Of a stretch of DNA of 45,140 nt, positions 31,874-39,085 are shown one piece after another. The notes beneath the pieces are model-generated. The model worked only from the letters and a program-made list of their open reading frames with translations, was not told where the DNA came from and searched no databases. Within the stretch, counting starts at the first letter, position 1. Every line of letters starts with the position of its first letter. This DNA is from Bacteroidota bacterium (lineage in GTDB: Bacteria; Bacteroidota; Bacteroidia; B-17B0; Aurantibacillaceae). The stretch covers positions 1 through 45,140 of the forward strand of contig JANYBY010000061.1 of NCBI GenBank assembly GCA_025360565.1. Reading direction: 5' to 3'. The position numbers and the translations under genes are program-made.

Positions 31874-31903
31874 AAAAAAGGACAAAGTGTAAGCTTTATC
31901 CTT
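31874..31903 (-). terminator. Rho-independent terminator between two operons
   Basis: On the minus strand AAGGATAAAG (31903-31894) pairs with CTTTGTCCTT (31887-31878), one wobble, followed by a U-run (31879-31874). It separates the lipoprotein/142-residue gene pair from the exported-protein/ABC pair. Confidence 0.75.
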
Positions 31904-31957
31904 CAATTTTTTTAATAAACCAATAAAACTGCTGTGAGTTTTTCGGGGGTGTCCCGG

Positions 31958-32386
31958 TTATTTTTGTTTAAATCCTATTAAAATAACAGCGCATCCTGAT
32001 CCCGGGTTTCTATTGCCGTCCAATTGCCCTTCAATAATGGTTTCAAGGGTTGATTTAACTTTAAAATCCCAATACGGGGCGTTTTTTTGAGTACGGTTTG
32101 TAAATAACAAGTTACGATCCTGATCATAAATATTAAAGATCAAATTCCCGTCCGATGTTCCGCTGCAAGCGGCAATACGATAAGTAGTTTCTCCAAAAAA
32201 AGTGGTTTTAAATTCAGCGGTCTCTTCAGAGTTCAATAAAAGCGCGCGGTATTGCTGCCCGTCTGAAATGAAAGAAGAAATAATATGTTTAGCGCAAATA
32301 TTTGCAATAGTATCGCACTGCGCATTGGATCTGGTAGAGCAAAGACCCGCAACAGCAACCGATAAAACAAAAATAAATTTTTTCAT
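31958..32386 (-). CDS. Exported protein of unknown function
   Basis: A 142-residue protein with a signal peptide (MKKFIFVLSVAVAGLCSTRSNAQ, cleavage after NAQ). The mature part has four Cys (CDTI, NICAK, AACSG, SGCAV), compatible with two disulfides, and a beta-rich core (NLIFNIYDQDRNLLFTNRTQ; WDFKVKSTLETIIEGQL). It ends with a hydrophobic strand CAVILIGFKQK. I do not recognise a family. It begins 8 nt after the stop of the lipoprotein gene, so both are co-transcribed, and a terminator follows at 31874-31903. Confidence 0.82.
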   Translation of the reverse strand: MKKFIFVLSVAVAGLCSTRSNAQCDTIANICAKHIISSFISDGQQYRALLLNSEETAEFKTTFFGETTYRIAACSGTSDGNLIFNIYDQDRNLLFTNRTQKNAPYWDFKVKSTLETIIEGQLDGNRNPGSGCAVILIGFKQK

Positions 32387-32394
32387 ATTGAATA

Positions 32395-33300
32395 TTAGGA
32401 TTGAGTAGTGTTAACAATTTTATTTCTGATTTCTTTTATCTTTTCACTTATCTTAATGATCTGCTCATCGGTGATAGAAACCTCGGTAGTGCTGTTAATG
32501 GTGGTTACTTTTTTTATTGTATCTGTTGTTGGTGCAACAAAACTGTATTTAAAAGAAATGCCATCGTAAACCTTTGCCAGATCAGTAAATTGTGCTGTAA
32601 GATCAACTACATCTTTGTTAGTATTATTACCTAAGATCTTTATTAAGCTGGTTAAGGCCAATTTTTGTTCAGCAATTCTAAACTTTACATCATTGGTTGG
32701 TTTTGTTTTGTAGGCTGTAACCGAAAAGTGCATACTCTCGATCCATCCGCCGGTTAAAACCAAACTGCTCACATCTGTTCTTTGATTGTTCTTTAAAAAG
32801 GCATCACTTTGGCGATAAGCGATCCCAACCAAAACCATCATACTATCTTTGTTGGTTACATTTTTTTGAATGCGCTCCATAGTTGTAGCATCAAAGGCCG
32901 CAGAGATACCCAACTTGTCTGCTAATTGTTTTACAGCCGCTAAATAACCCAACGCATCTTGTGTTTGGTTGTATAGCGAAACGTAACCAAGGTCGGCACC
33001 ATAAATACCAAGGTTTAATGAACGCCCATAATCGGTTGAAAATGTATTTACTTTATTTGAAGCATTTAGTGTGGCCTTATCATACGGAATGCCGCTTTTT
33101 TGAATAAGCAAGGCAGTTTGGATAGGTGAAGGCACGCTGAATAACTCGCCGCCAACGTTTAAAACAGAAGTTTTAACGGTGTCAGGAGTTTCAACTAAGT
33201 CTTCTTTAACTTCGTCCTTTTTAGGATCTCCGCACGATGCGAAAAAGCCGGCTGTAAGCAATGCGAAAGCCAACGGGGTAAAAAAATGTTTATTTGGCAT
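32395..33300 (-). CDS. Lipoprotein of unknown function
   Basis: 301 residues from ATG 33300 (MPNKHFFTPLAFALLTAGFF). The frame is open from ATG 33324, but the eight extra residues (MSMIINKN) precede a complete lipoprotein signal, so the inner start is preferred. The lipobox is FFASCGD: lipidation at Cys and, with Gly-Asp next, an outer-membrane or surface destination is plausible. The mature part is mostly helical (TALLIQKSGIPYDKATLNAS; YLAAVKQLADKLGISAAFD), without known motifs. Homologous lipoproteins of similar make-up occur in Bacteroidota but I cannot name the family with certainty. It is first of a pair with the 142-residue exported protein. Confidence 0.85.
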   Translation of the reverse strand: MPNKHFFTPLAFALLTAGFFASCGDPKKDEVKEDLVETPDTVKTSVLNVGGELFSVPSPIQTALLIQKSGIPYDKATLNASNKVNTFSTDYGRSLNLGIYGADLGYVSLYNQTQDALGYLAAVKQLADKLGISAAFDATTMERIQKNVTNKDSMMVLVGIAYRQSDAFLKNNQRTDVSSLVLTGGWIESMHFSVTAYKTKPTNDVKFRIAEQKLALTSLIKILGNNTNKDVVDLTAQFTDLAKVYDGISFKYSFVAPTTDTIKKVTTINSTTEVSITDEQIIKISEKIKEIRNKIVNTTQS

Positions 33301-33473
33301 ATTTTTATTAATAATCATCGACAAATTAATGTTTTTAAGGGATTAATTTTGACGCAAGTAAACAAAAAATACTGAGATGCACAAATAAAAATATGAGCTA
33401 AATCGGGTATATTTTTGTTAAAATGCAAATTTGGCTCAATAAGGGCAAAATCTACTTTTTATAGATTAAAATG

Positions 33474-33914
33474 CTAGTTGGCGTCTCCTCCAAAATAGTT
33501 CATTTCAATAATGTCGGCATTAAAGGCTACATCATAAATTACCTCGTTTAAAATGGTTTCGGTGGTGAGCTCAACCGGCTGTACTGCTTGTACAATAAGA
33601 GTTTCGCAAGGCGAACCATCGGCCCTTTTATCTGTAGTTACCGTTACTTGCGCAAAAGTACCATAACCGCCTTCCTTTAAAAGTTTGTAATGGTTTAAGT
33701 TTGGGTTGTACTCGCCGCAGCGGCTATTCATGTAAACAACGTCTTTTCCAAAATGGCGGCCGGCAATGATCCAAACGTAAACAAACTGATACCTCCAGCT
33801 GTCATCCTTCATTTTAAGGGCTACATCCATTCTGAATACTCCCGGACTGATCTCGTCCACCTTATATTTCCAGCGTTCTGAAATATTGGTTAGTGCCTTT
33901 TTTAAATCAAACAT
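33474..33914 (-). CDS. Conserved-looking cytosolic protein of unknown function
   Basis: 146 residues, no signal peptide or membrane helix. It starts MFDLKKALTNISERWKYKVD and has alternating strands (VFRMDVALKMKDDSWRYQFV; AQVTVTTDKRADGSPCETLI) and a final helix region VIYDVAFNADIIEMNYFGGD. The size and mixed alpha/beta layout recall YbjN- or CesT-like proteins, but no signature proves it. It has its own excellent promoter (33940-33970) and is divergent from the MFS gene. Function is unknown. Confidence 0.82.
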   Translation of the reverse strand: MFDLKKALTNISERWKYKVDEISPGVFRMDVALKMKDDSWRYQFVYVWIIAGRHFGKDVVYMNSRCGEYNPNLNHYKLLKEGGYGTFAQVTVTTDKRADGSPCETLIVQAVQPVELTTETILNEVIYDVAFNADIIEMNYFGGDAN

Positions 33915-33939
33915 ATTTATAGTTTTTAAAAGATTTTTT

Positions 33940-33970
33940 CAAAAATAAAATAAATAAACTGTGAACCAAA
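33940..33970 (-). promoter_or_regulatory. Bacteroidota promoter of the 146-residue protein gene
   Basis: TTTG (33970-33967), 19 nt, TATTTTTG (33947-33940): both boxes match the consensus exactly and spacing is ideal. The start codon is 25 nt downstream. Confidence 0.7.
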
Positions 33971-34038
33971 AAAATGTTTTAAATATTAATTATAACATAA
34001 TAATCAGGTATTAAATAACCTTAACTTCGCCAATTATT

Positions 34039-35238
34039 ATGAAGCGTTCCGAAATTTTTTTATTGCTCACTCTCGCATTTGTTCAGTTTACCTGCATTGT
34101 TGATTTTATGGTGCTTATGCCTCTAAAACCAATGCTTACAAGGCTTTGGGGTATTGATCCCCTGCAATTTGGCATAGCCGTTTTTGCCTATGGTTTTGGC
34201 GCCTTCATTTCATCACTTTTCTGTGTAAATAAGGTAGATCGTTTTGATCGGAAAAAAGTACTGACGGTTATTTACATTGGATTTACCCTTGGCACATTTT
34301 TTTGCGGATTTGCAAATAGTTTTGCTTTACTGGTAACAGCGCGCTTTATTACCGGACTTTTTGGAGGCGTGGCGGGCTCTATCATTCAATCCATTGTGGG
34401 CGATGCAATACCCGCCCAACGCAGGGGGCAGGCCATGGGTATTTTAATGAGCGGTTTTGCTTTGGCTAGTATTGTGGGAGTACCCGGCGGTTTATATTTA
34501 GCCGCAAAGTTTGCATGGTATACACCTTTTTTAGTTTTAGGAGGATTGTGTTTTTTGGTTTTTATCGGCATTTTATTTGTTGTCCCGTCGTTTACCGAAC
34601 ATTTAAAAACCTATAAGCCTCAAACTTTTGTTGGTGTAATGAAAAGCGTTTTTTCTGAAACAAACAGAAGGTGGGCTTTGTTATTGGGCATGGTAATAAT
34701 GCCTTCGCACTTTTTTATTATTCCTTTTTTAACAGATTATTTTACCCAGAATTTAAAATTCGATTATGCATCCACAGTGCCGCTTATTTATATTGTTGGC
34801 GGAAGTATTACTGCGTTCACCTCACCGCTTATTGGTAAACTGAGCGATAAGATAGGACGCTTTAAAGTTTTGTTTGTGTTATCAATTCTTTCTGTAATTC
34901 CTTTAATTGGAATAACTAATTTACAAACCGACAGCAAATTAATTTTATTGTGTTTTACTGCGTCCTTCTTTGTTTTTAGCGGAACCAGAATGATCATTGT
35001 AATGGCGCACACCACATCCACCGCCGAGCCATCCATACGCGGGGCTTTTTTAATTATTAATTCATCCTTCACGCAATTTTCAACTTCCATCGCTTCGCTC
35101 ATTGGCGGTTTTATTGTTGTGCAGAGTGCCGATAAAACATTGCACAATTATCCTTACCTGGGTTATCTCGGGGTTTTGTTTGGAATAATTACACTGCTAG
35201 TTTTTACGAAGGTGAAGGTAACGGAGGTTAAGCGATAA
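34039..35238 (+). CDS. Major facilitator superfamily (MFS) transporter
   Basis: A 399-residue membrane protein with 12 predicted helices. The first helix (LLLTLAFVQFTCIVDFMVLM) with DFMVLMPL, the MFS loop motif after helix 2 (VNKVDRFDRKKVL) and its repeat after helix 8 (IGKLSDKIGRFKVL) identify an MFS drug or sugar efflux type (DHA1-like). The second half includes IIVMAHTTSTAEPSIRGAFL. Substrate cannot be told. A weak -7 box TAACTTCG (34022-34029) lies 9 nt before the ATG, giving a very short leader. It is divergent from the 146-residue gene, with 124 nt between starts. Confidence 0.92.
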   Translation: MKRSEIFLLLTLAFVQFTCIVDFMVLMPLKPMLTRLWGIDPLQFGIAVFAYGFGAFISSLFCVNKVDRFDRKKVLTVIYIGFTLGTFFCGFANSFALLVTARFITGLFGGVAGSIIQSIVGDAIPAQRRGQAMGILMSGFALASIVGVPGGLYLAAKFAWYTPFLVLGGLCFLVFIGILFVVPSFTEHLKTYKPQTFVGVMKSVFSETNRRWALLLGMVIMPSHFFIIPFLTDYFTQNLKFDYASTVPLIYIVGGSITAFTSPLIGKLSDKIGRFKVLFVLSILSVIPLIGITNLQTDSKLILLCFTASFFVFSGTRMIIVMAHTTSTAEPSIRGAFLIINSSFTQFSTSIASLIGGFIVVQSADKTLHNYPYLGYLGVLFGIITLLVFTKVKVTEVKR

Positions 35239-35339
35239 TTTTTTATCAGACCCTGCATTTAATATGCAAAATTAGCCTGTTTGTATATTTTTTATCGGCT
35301 GCAACTATTTACACTATATATTTACTTAAAATAAATACA

Positions 35340-36467
35340 ATGAAATTTAAACTCATTATCGCTTTAATTGTTTTTTCTTTTTCAAAAGCAAAATCTCAAA
35401 CTCCACCCTGGCAATCGGCATTAATGACCTGCACAAGCACCAATGGCGTTAACTTTAGTGTTGCTTCGGTGTTTCAGGATTCATCAGGTGTACCAACAGT
35501 AATAAGAATAGGTACAACAAATAGCGATACGCTTATTTCGGCCTTCCAATGGTTTCCGGCACCAACCGGAAATTCGCATTGGGATAAAGTGGCCGTAAAG
35601 TTTTCATACAACGGAGGAACAACATGGACAGCACCAACAACTTGTACTTTTATAAATTTACCCGTTGGCAATCAAAGGCCTTTCGATCCCTCATTGGTAA
35701 AATTACCGAACGGACAAATAAAGATGTATTTTTCAGATGGTGTAAACGCCCCGCCTACAGGGGGAATTGATACATATTCAGGATTATCGGATGATGGAAA
35801 AACATATACGTTTGAACCAACTGCAAGATTTGATGACCCAACTAAACATGCAATAGATCCATCGGTTGCGATTTTTGGAGGAACATATTATTACAATTCC
35901 TGGACCGGTACAAATAGCGATGGAGCCTTTAGGGCAACATCTTCTAACGGAACAAGTTTTACAACACAAGCCGTTTCTCCATACGACGGTACGCATTTGT
36001 GGCTGGGAAATTATTTGGTTGAAGGAAGCAATTTAAAATTTTATGGATGTGGTATGGGCATGTGGGTAAATTCATCAAGCGATGGCATCACATGGAGCAC
36101 CTATACAAACATACCAATAATGGGGGCAGACCCGGCGGTGGTAAAAAATAAAGCGGGTAATTATAGAATGATCTATACCGGCCCACCAAACGCCACAGGT
36201 ATTAATGCGAATATAAAAGATGATCAAGGCATAACTATTTTTCCAAGTGTTTTTGATGATCATATTTTTATTTTGAACACGGGAAAAGGAGGTGATCGCC
36301 AATTGGAGATCTATGATGTTGCCGGAAAATTTGTACACGGGGCTACACTAAAAAAAGAATTCGAAATAAATAAGATCGACCTGTCTTTTTTAAGTTCAGG
36401 TGTTTATTATTGCAAAATTTTCAACGAGGCAAGTTCAGTTACTAGGAAGATTGTGAAGAATGACTAG
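35340..36467 (+). CDS. Secreted GH43-like five-bladed propeller protein with T9SS sorting domain
   Basis: A 375-residue exported protein. Signal peptide 1-19 (MKFKLIIALIVFSFSKAKSQ). Residues about 40-285 have propeller motifs like family 43 glycosidases or sialidase-type folds (FDPSLVKLPNGQIKMYFSDG; HAIDPSVAIFGGTYYYNSWT; ADPAVVKNKAGNYRMIYTG). The repeated (A/F/I)DP(S/A)V start of each blade is clear; which acids would be catalytic cannot be fixed, so sugar cleavage is not proven. Residues about 295-375 are a T9SS C-terminal domain (TIFPSVFDDHIFILNTGKGG to VTRKIVKND) with a degenerate PNPA motif. A -7-like TATATTTA lies at 35317-35324. It converges with the TonB receptor gene, 18 nt apart. Confidence 0.9.
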   Translation: MKFKLIIALIVFSFSKAKSQTPPWQSALMTCTSTNGVNFSVASVFQDSSGVPTVIRIGTTNSDTLISAFQWFPAPTGNSHWDKVAVKFSYNGGTTWTAPTTCTFINLPVGNQRPFDPSLVKLPNGQIKMYFSDGVNAPPTGGIDTYSGLSDDGKTYTFEPTARFDDPTKHAIDPSVAIFGGTYYYNSWTGTNSDGAFRATSSNGTSFTTQAVSPYDGTHLWLGNYLVEGSNLKFYGCGMGMWVNSSSDGITWSTYTNIPIMGADPAVVKNKAGNYRMIYTGPPNATGINANIKDDQGITIFPSVFDDHIFILNTGKGGDRQLEIYDVAGKFVHGATLKKEFEINKIDLSFLSSGVYYCKIFNEASSVTRKIVKND

Positions 36468-36485
36468 AGTCAAACGAAACGCTTA

Positions 36486-38984
36486 TTAAAACTTAACCTG
36501 CAGTCTTAAATTAATTTGCCGGTTGGTTAAATAATTGGGTATGGCGTAACGGTTGCCGGTTACATCGGTTATCCAGGTAAAGGATACTGTGTTTTGTACC
36601 TGCAGTAAATTAAACACTTCTAAAAAGATCCACATTTCTTTTAAATTATTAAATACATTTTTTCGGCGCACTTCTTTATTCGCTTTAATCACGTTATAAG
36701 CAAAACCCGCGTCAACCCTACGATACGGCGGCATGCGCAAAATCTGCTGCCAGCGTAAATGTGTTGGCGGACCAAAAGGTAAACCGCTGCCAAACTGAAT
36801 GTTTAAATTAAATTTTAAAGCGGGTACTTTTGGTAAATAATCCTGAAAAAATAATCCGAATGTAATTAACTGGTCGGTTGGCCTTGGTATATAACCGGGA
36901 TCAACGCGCATACTATCGGTTTTTACCTGATCAAAAGTATATCCTTTCACTATTTGTTCGCCCCCCTTATTATAATAATCGTAATGAATATTATTTGCAG
37001 AATATTCGTATGTTCTTAAAACACCAATGGTGGCCCAGCTTTCAACGCCTTTTACAAACTCTCCGTTTATCCTTAGATCCATTCCGGTTGCAAATCCTTT
37101 GGTATTATTATTTGCAAAATAACGAATGCGAACATTGTCAACTTCGTACGGCACAATACTGCTCAACTGTTTGTAATAACCCGACATAATAAATTTAAAA
37201 GGGCGGTTCCACATTTTAAAAATATAATCGCTTGTGAATATTACGTGAAGCGATTTTTGCGCTTGCACATTTGTATTTATTTGCCCGTCAATATTTCGAA
37301 TCTCCCTGTAAAAAGGAGGCTGATAATAAAAACCGGTGTTCAATTTAAATAACCAATTGCGTTTCCAATTAGGTTTATAAGCAAGTGTAATTCTTGGCGA
37401 AATAACAAGCTGATTATTCACTGTCCAGTAATTGCCGCGCACACCGGCGGTAATTATTAAGTGAGAAGAATCGCGAAGCATTCTTGTAAAATTATATTGC
37501 GCATAAGCCTGCGAGCGCGTGCTTGGCAGGGTAATATTTGTTTTGTAAACGTCGGTTAAATTAATGGAGGCTGGGCTGTAAGGCACCAAGTAGCCGGCAG
37601 AATCAATGGAGCGCCACTCTCCTAATTTGTCCACAATTTGCTCAAACTGGTGACGCGCGCCCCACAACAACTGATTGTTATCGTTAAACGTTTTTGTACC
37701 CTTGTGTTCAAAATTAAAAACAGTTGCCGTTAAATAATTGCGTCCATTATTAATAAATGTTCCTACTCCGCGGTTGAATGCTTTTTGCCCGAAGTTTGAT
37801 TTGCTAAGATCAGCTTCTAACTGATCAATATAGTATTGCCCTTGCACCGTGTAAAGTTCCTGCTCATTGGCGCGATAAGCCGAAGTAATGAATTTTAATT
37901 TTGTTTTTCGGTTCGGACTATAAGTTGTGGAAATCCCTCCCATAAAAGTAGTGTATTGCATCAGCTCTTGTCCGTCAAAATAAACGGTAAAGCGTAAAGC
38001 GTTATTAACGGTACCAAAATTTGTTTCGCGGTTGCTTGGAATTACGAGATACCGGTTATTGGCGATGTTGCCTAAAAACTCAATTTTTAATTTCGGATTT
38101 ACATCAAAGGTTAAAAACGATTGCACATCAAAAGCGCTGGGGCGGTACTCGCCTTTGGTATCAAGGCTTTTGAGCAAGTATGCATTGGTGCGGTAACGGC
38201 TGCCAACACTCCATGCAACCAGTCTGTTTTTGCTGATGCCTTCTAATTGTAAGTTTCCGCCTAACAAACTGGCCGATGCATTGCCCGCAAATTTTAGTGG
38301 CTTACGATAAGTAATATCTAAAACCGAACTTAATTTATCGCCGTATTTAGCTTCAAAACCCCCTGCCTGAAAATTAATACTCTGCACCATATTGGGGTTT
38401 GCAAAACTAAAACCTTCCTGTTGCCCGCTGCGCACTAAGAACGGACGATACACTTCAATATCGTTTACGTAAACCAGGTTCTCATCAAAATTTCCGCCAC
38501 GCACGCTGTAACCGCTGCTGAGTTCGTTATTGCTGCTTACGCCAATTTGTGTTTTTATCAGATCCTCAATATTTCCGGTGCCCGATGGCAATTGATTAAA
38601 AACTTTTGGATCAAGCCGTCCGCCATCTACCCGCGTTTTCAGATCGGTAACTTCCACTTCAACCAGTAAATTCTTAAATTTTAATTTCGGCGAAAAGCTA
38701 TAAGCCTGATTTGCTTTTGCAATAAGTGTATAGGAAAGCACTTCGTAGCTGATACTTAAAAAAACAACGGTAATAGGTTTTCCGGCATCTACCACAAGGG
38801 TAAAAACTCCTTTTTCGTTTGAAAAGGTGTTTTGGTTAGCGTTCTCTTTAACCCCAATGGTTACGCCCTCCAAAGGCTCATCGTCTGCACCCCTTACAAC
38901 ACCGCTGATCGTAGCCGTTTGTGATCGAAGCAAAAAACCTGTAAAAAGGAGTGTAAATAAAATATGTAGTTTAACGCGGTTCAG
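36486..38984 (-). CDS. TonB-dependent outer-membrane receptor with CarboxypepD-like domain; non-ATG start
   Basis: About 832 residues. After the signal peptide come an N-terminal CarboxypepD_reg-like domain (TISGVVRGADDEPLEGVTIG), a plug (LIKTQIGVSSNNELSSGYSV; VYVNDIEVYRPFLVRSGQQE) and a 22-strand barrel, ending NLRLQVKF with the terminal Phe of outer-membrane proteins. No ATG exists between the in-frame TAA upstream and the domain start. TTG 38933 gives no signal peptide; CTG 38984 gives NRVKLHILFTLLFTGFLLRSQ-type (17 residues more), a perfect signal peptide ending before TATISG. I chose CTG because a receptor needs export; an unusual start or a local mutation are both possible. It likely imports a substrate across the outer membrane; no SusD partner is adjacent, so it is not a standard Sus pair. 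Confidence 0.9.
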   Translation of the reverse strand: MNRVKLHILFTLLFTGFLLRSQTATISGVVRGADDEPLEGVTIGVKENANQNTFSNEKGVFTLVVDAGKPITVVFLSISYEVLSYTLIAKANQAYSFSPKLKFKNLLVEVEVTDLKTRVDGGRLDPKVFNQLPSGTGNIEDLIKTQIGVSSNNELSSGYSVRGGNFDENLVYVNDIEVYRPFLVRSGQQEGFSFANPNMVQSINFQAGGFEAKYGDKLSSVLDITYRKPLKFAGNASASLLGGNLQLEGISKNRLVAWSVGSRYRTNAYLLKSLDTKGEYRPSAFDVQSFLTFDVNPKLKIEFLGNIANNRYLVIPSNRETNFGTVNNALRFTVYFDGQELMQYTTFMGGISTTYSPNRKTKLKFITSAYRANEQELYTVQGQYYIDQLEADLSKSNFGQKAFNRGVGTFINNGRNYLTATVFNFEHKGTKTFNDNNQLLWGARHQFEQIVDKLGEWRSIDSAGYLVPYSPASINLTDVYKTNITLPSTRSQAYAQYNFTRMLRDSSHLIITAGVRGNYWTVNNQLVISPRITLAYKPNWKRNWLFKLNTGFYYQPPFYREIRNIDGQINTNVQAQKSLHVIFTSDYIFKMWNRPFKFIMSGYYKQLSSIVPYEVDNVRIRYFANNNTKGFATGMDLRINGEFVKGVESWATIGVLRTYEYSANNIHYDYYNKGGEQIVKGYTFDQVKTDSMRVDPGYIPRPTDQLITFGLFFQDYLPKVPALKFNLNIQFGSGLPFGPPTHLRWQQILRMPPYRRVDAGFAYNVIKANKEVRRKNVFNNLKEMWIFLEVFNLLQVQNTVSFTWITDVTGNRYAIPNYLTNRQINLRLQVKF

Positions 38985-39034
38985 AAGCTTACAAAATAAC
39001 GGAAATTACCGCTAATTATTACCTTTTAAGTCGA

Positions 39035-39042
39035 TAAATTTG
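39035..39042 (+). promoter_or_regulatory. -7 box TAAATTTG of the WG-repeat gene
   Basis: Exact TAnnTTTG match 43 nt before the chosen ATG. No TTTG at the -33 distance. Confidence 0.4.
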
Positions 39043-39085
39043 AATAAGTAATTGTATTTTGTCCTTGTTTAAATTACATGCCCCG

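Noticed and set aside
36878-37189. 103-residue plus-strand frame inside the TonB receptor
   Set aside because: It lies wholly within a well-supported receptor gene on the other strand and has no recognisable features.
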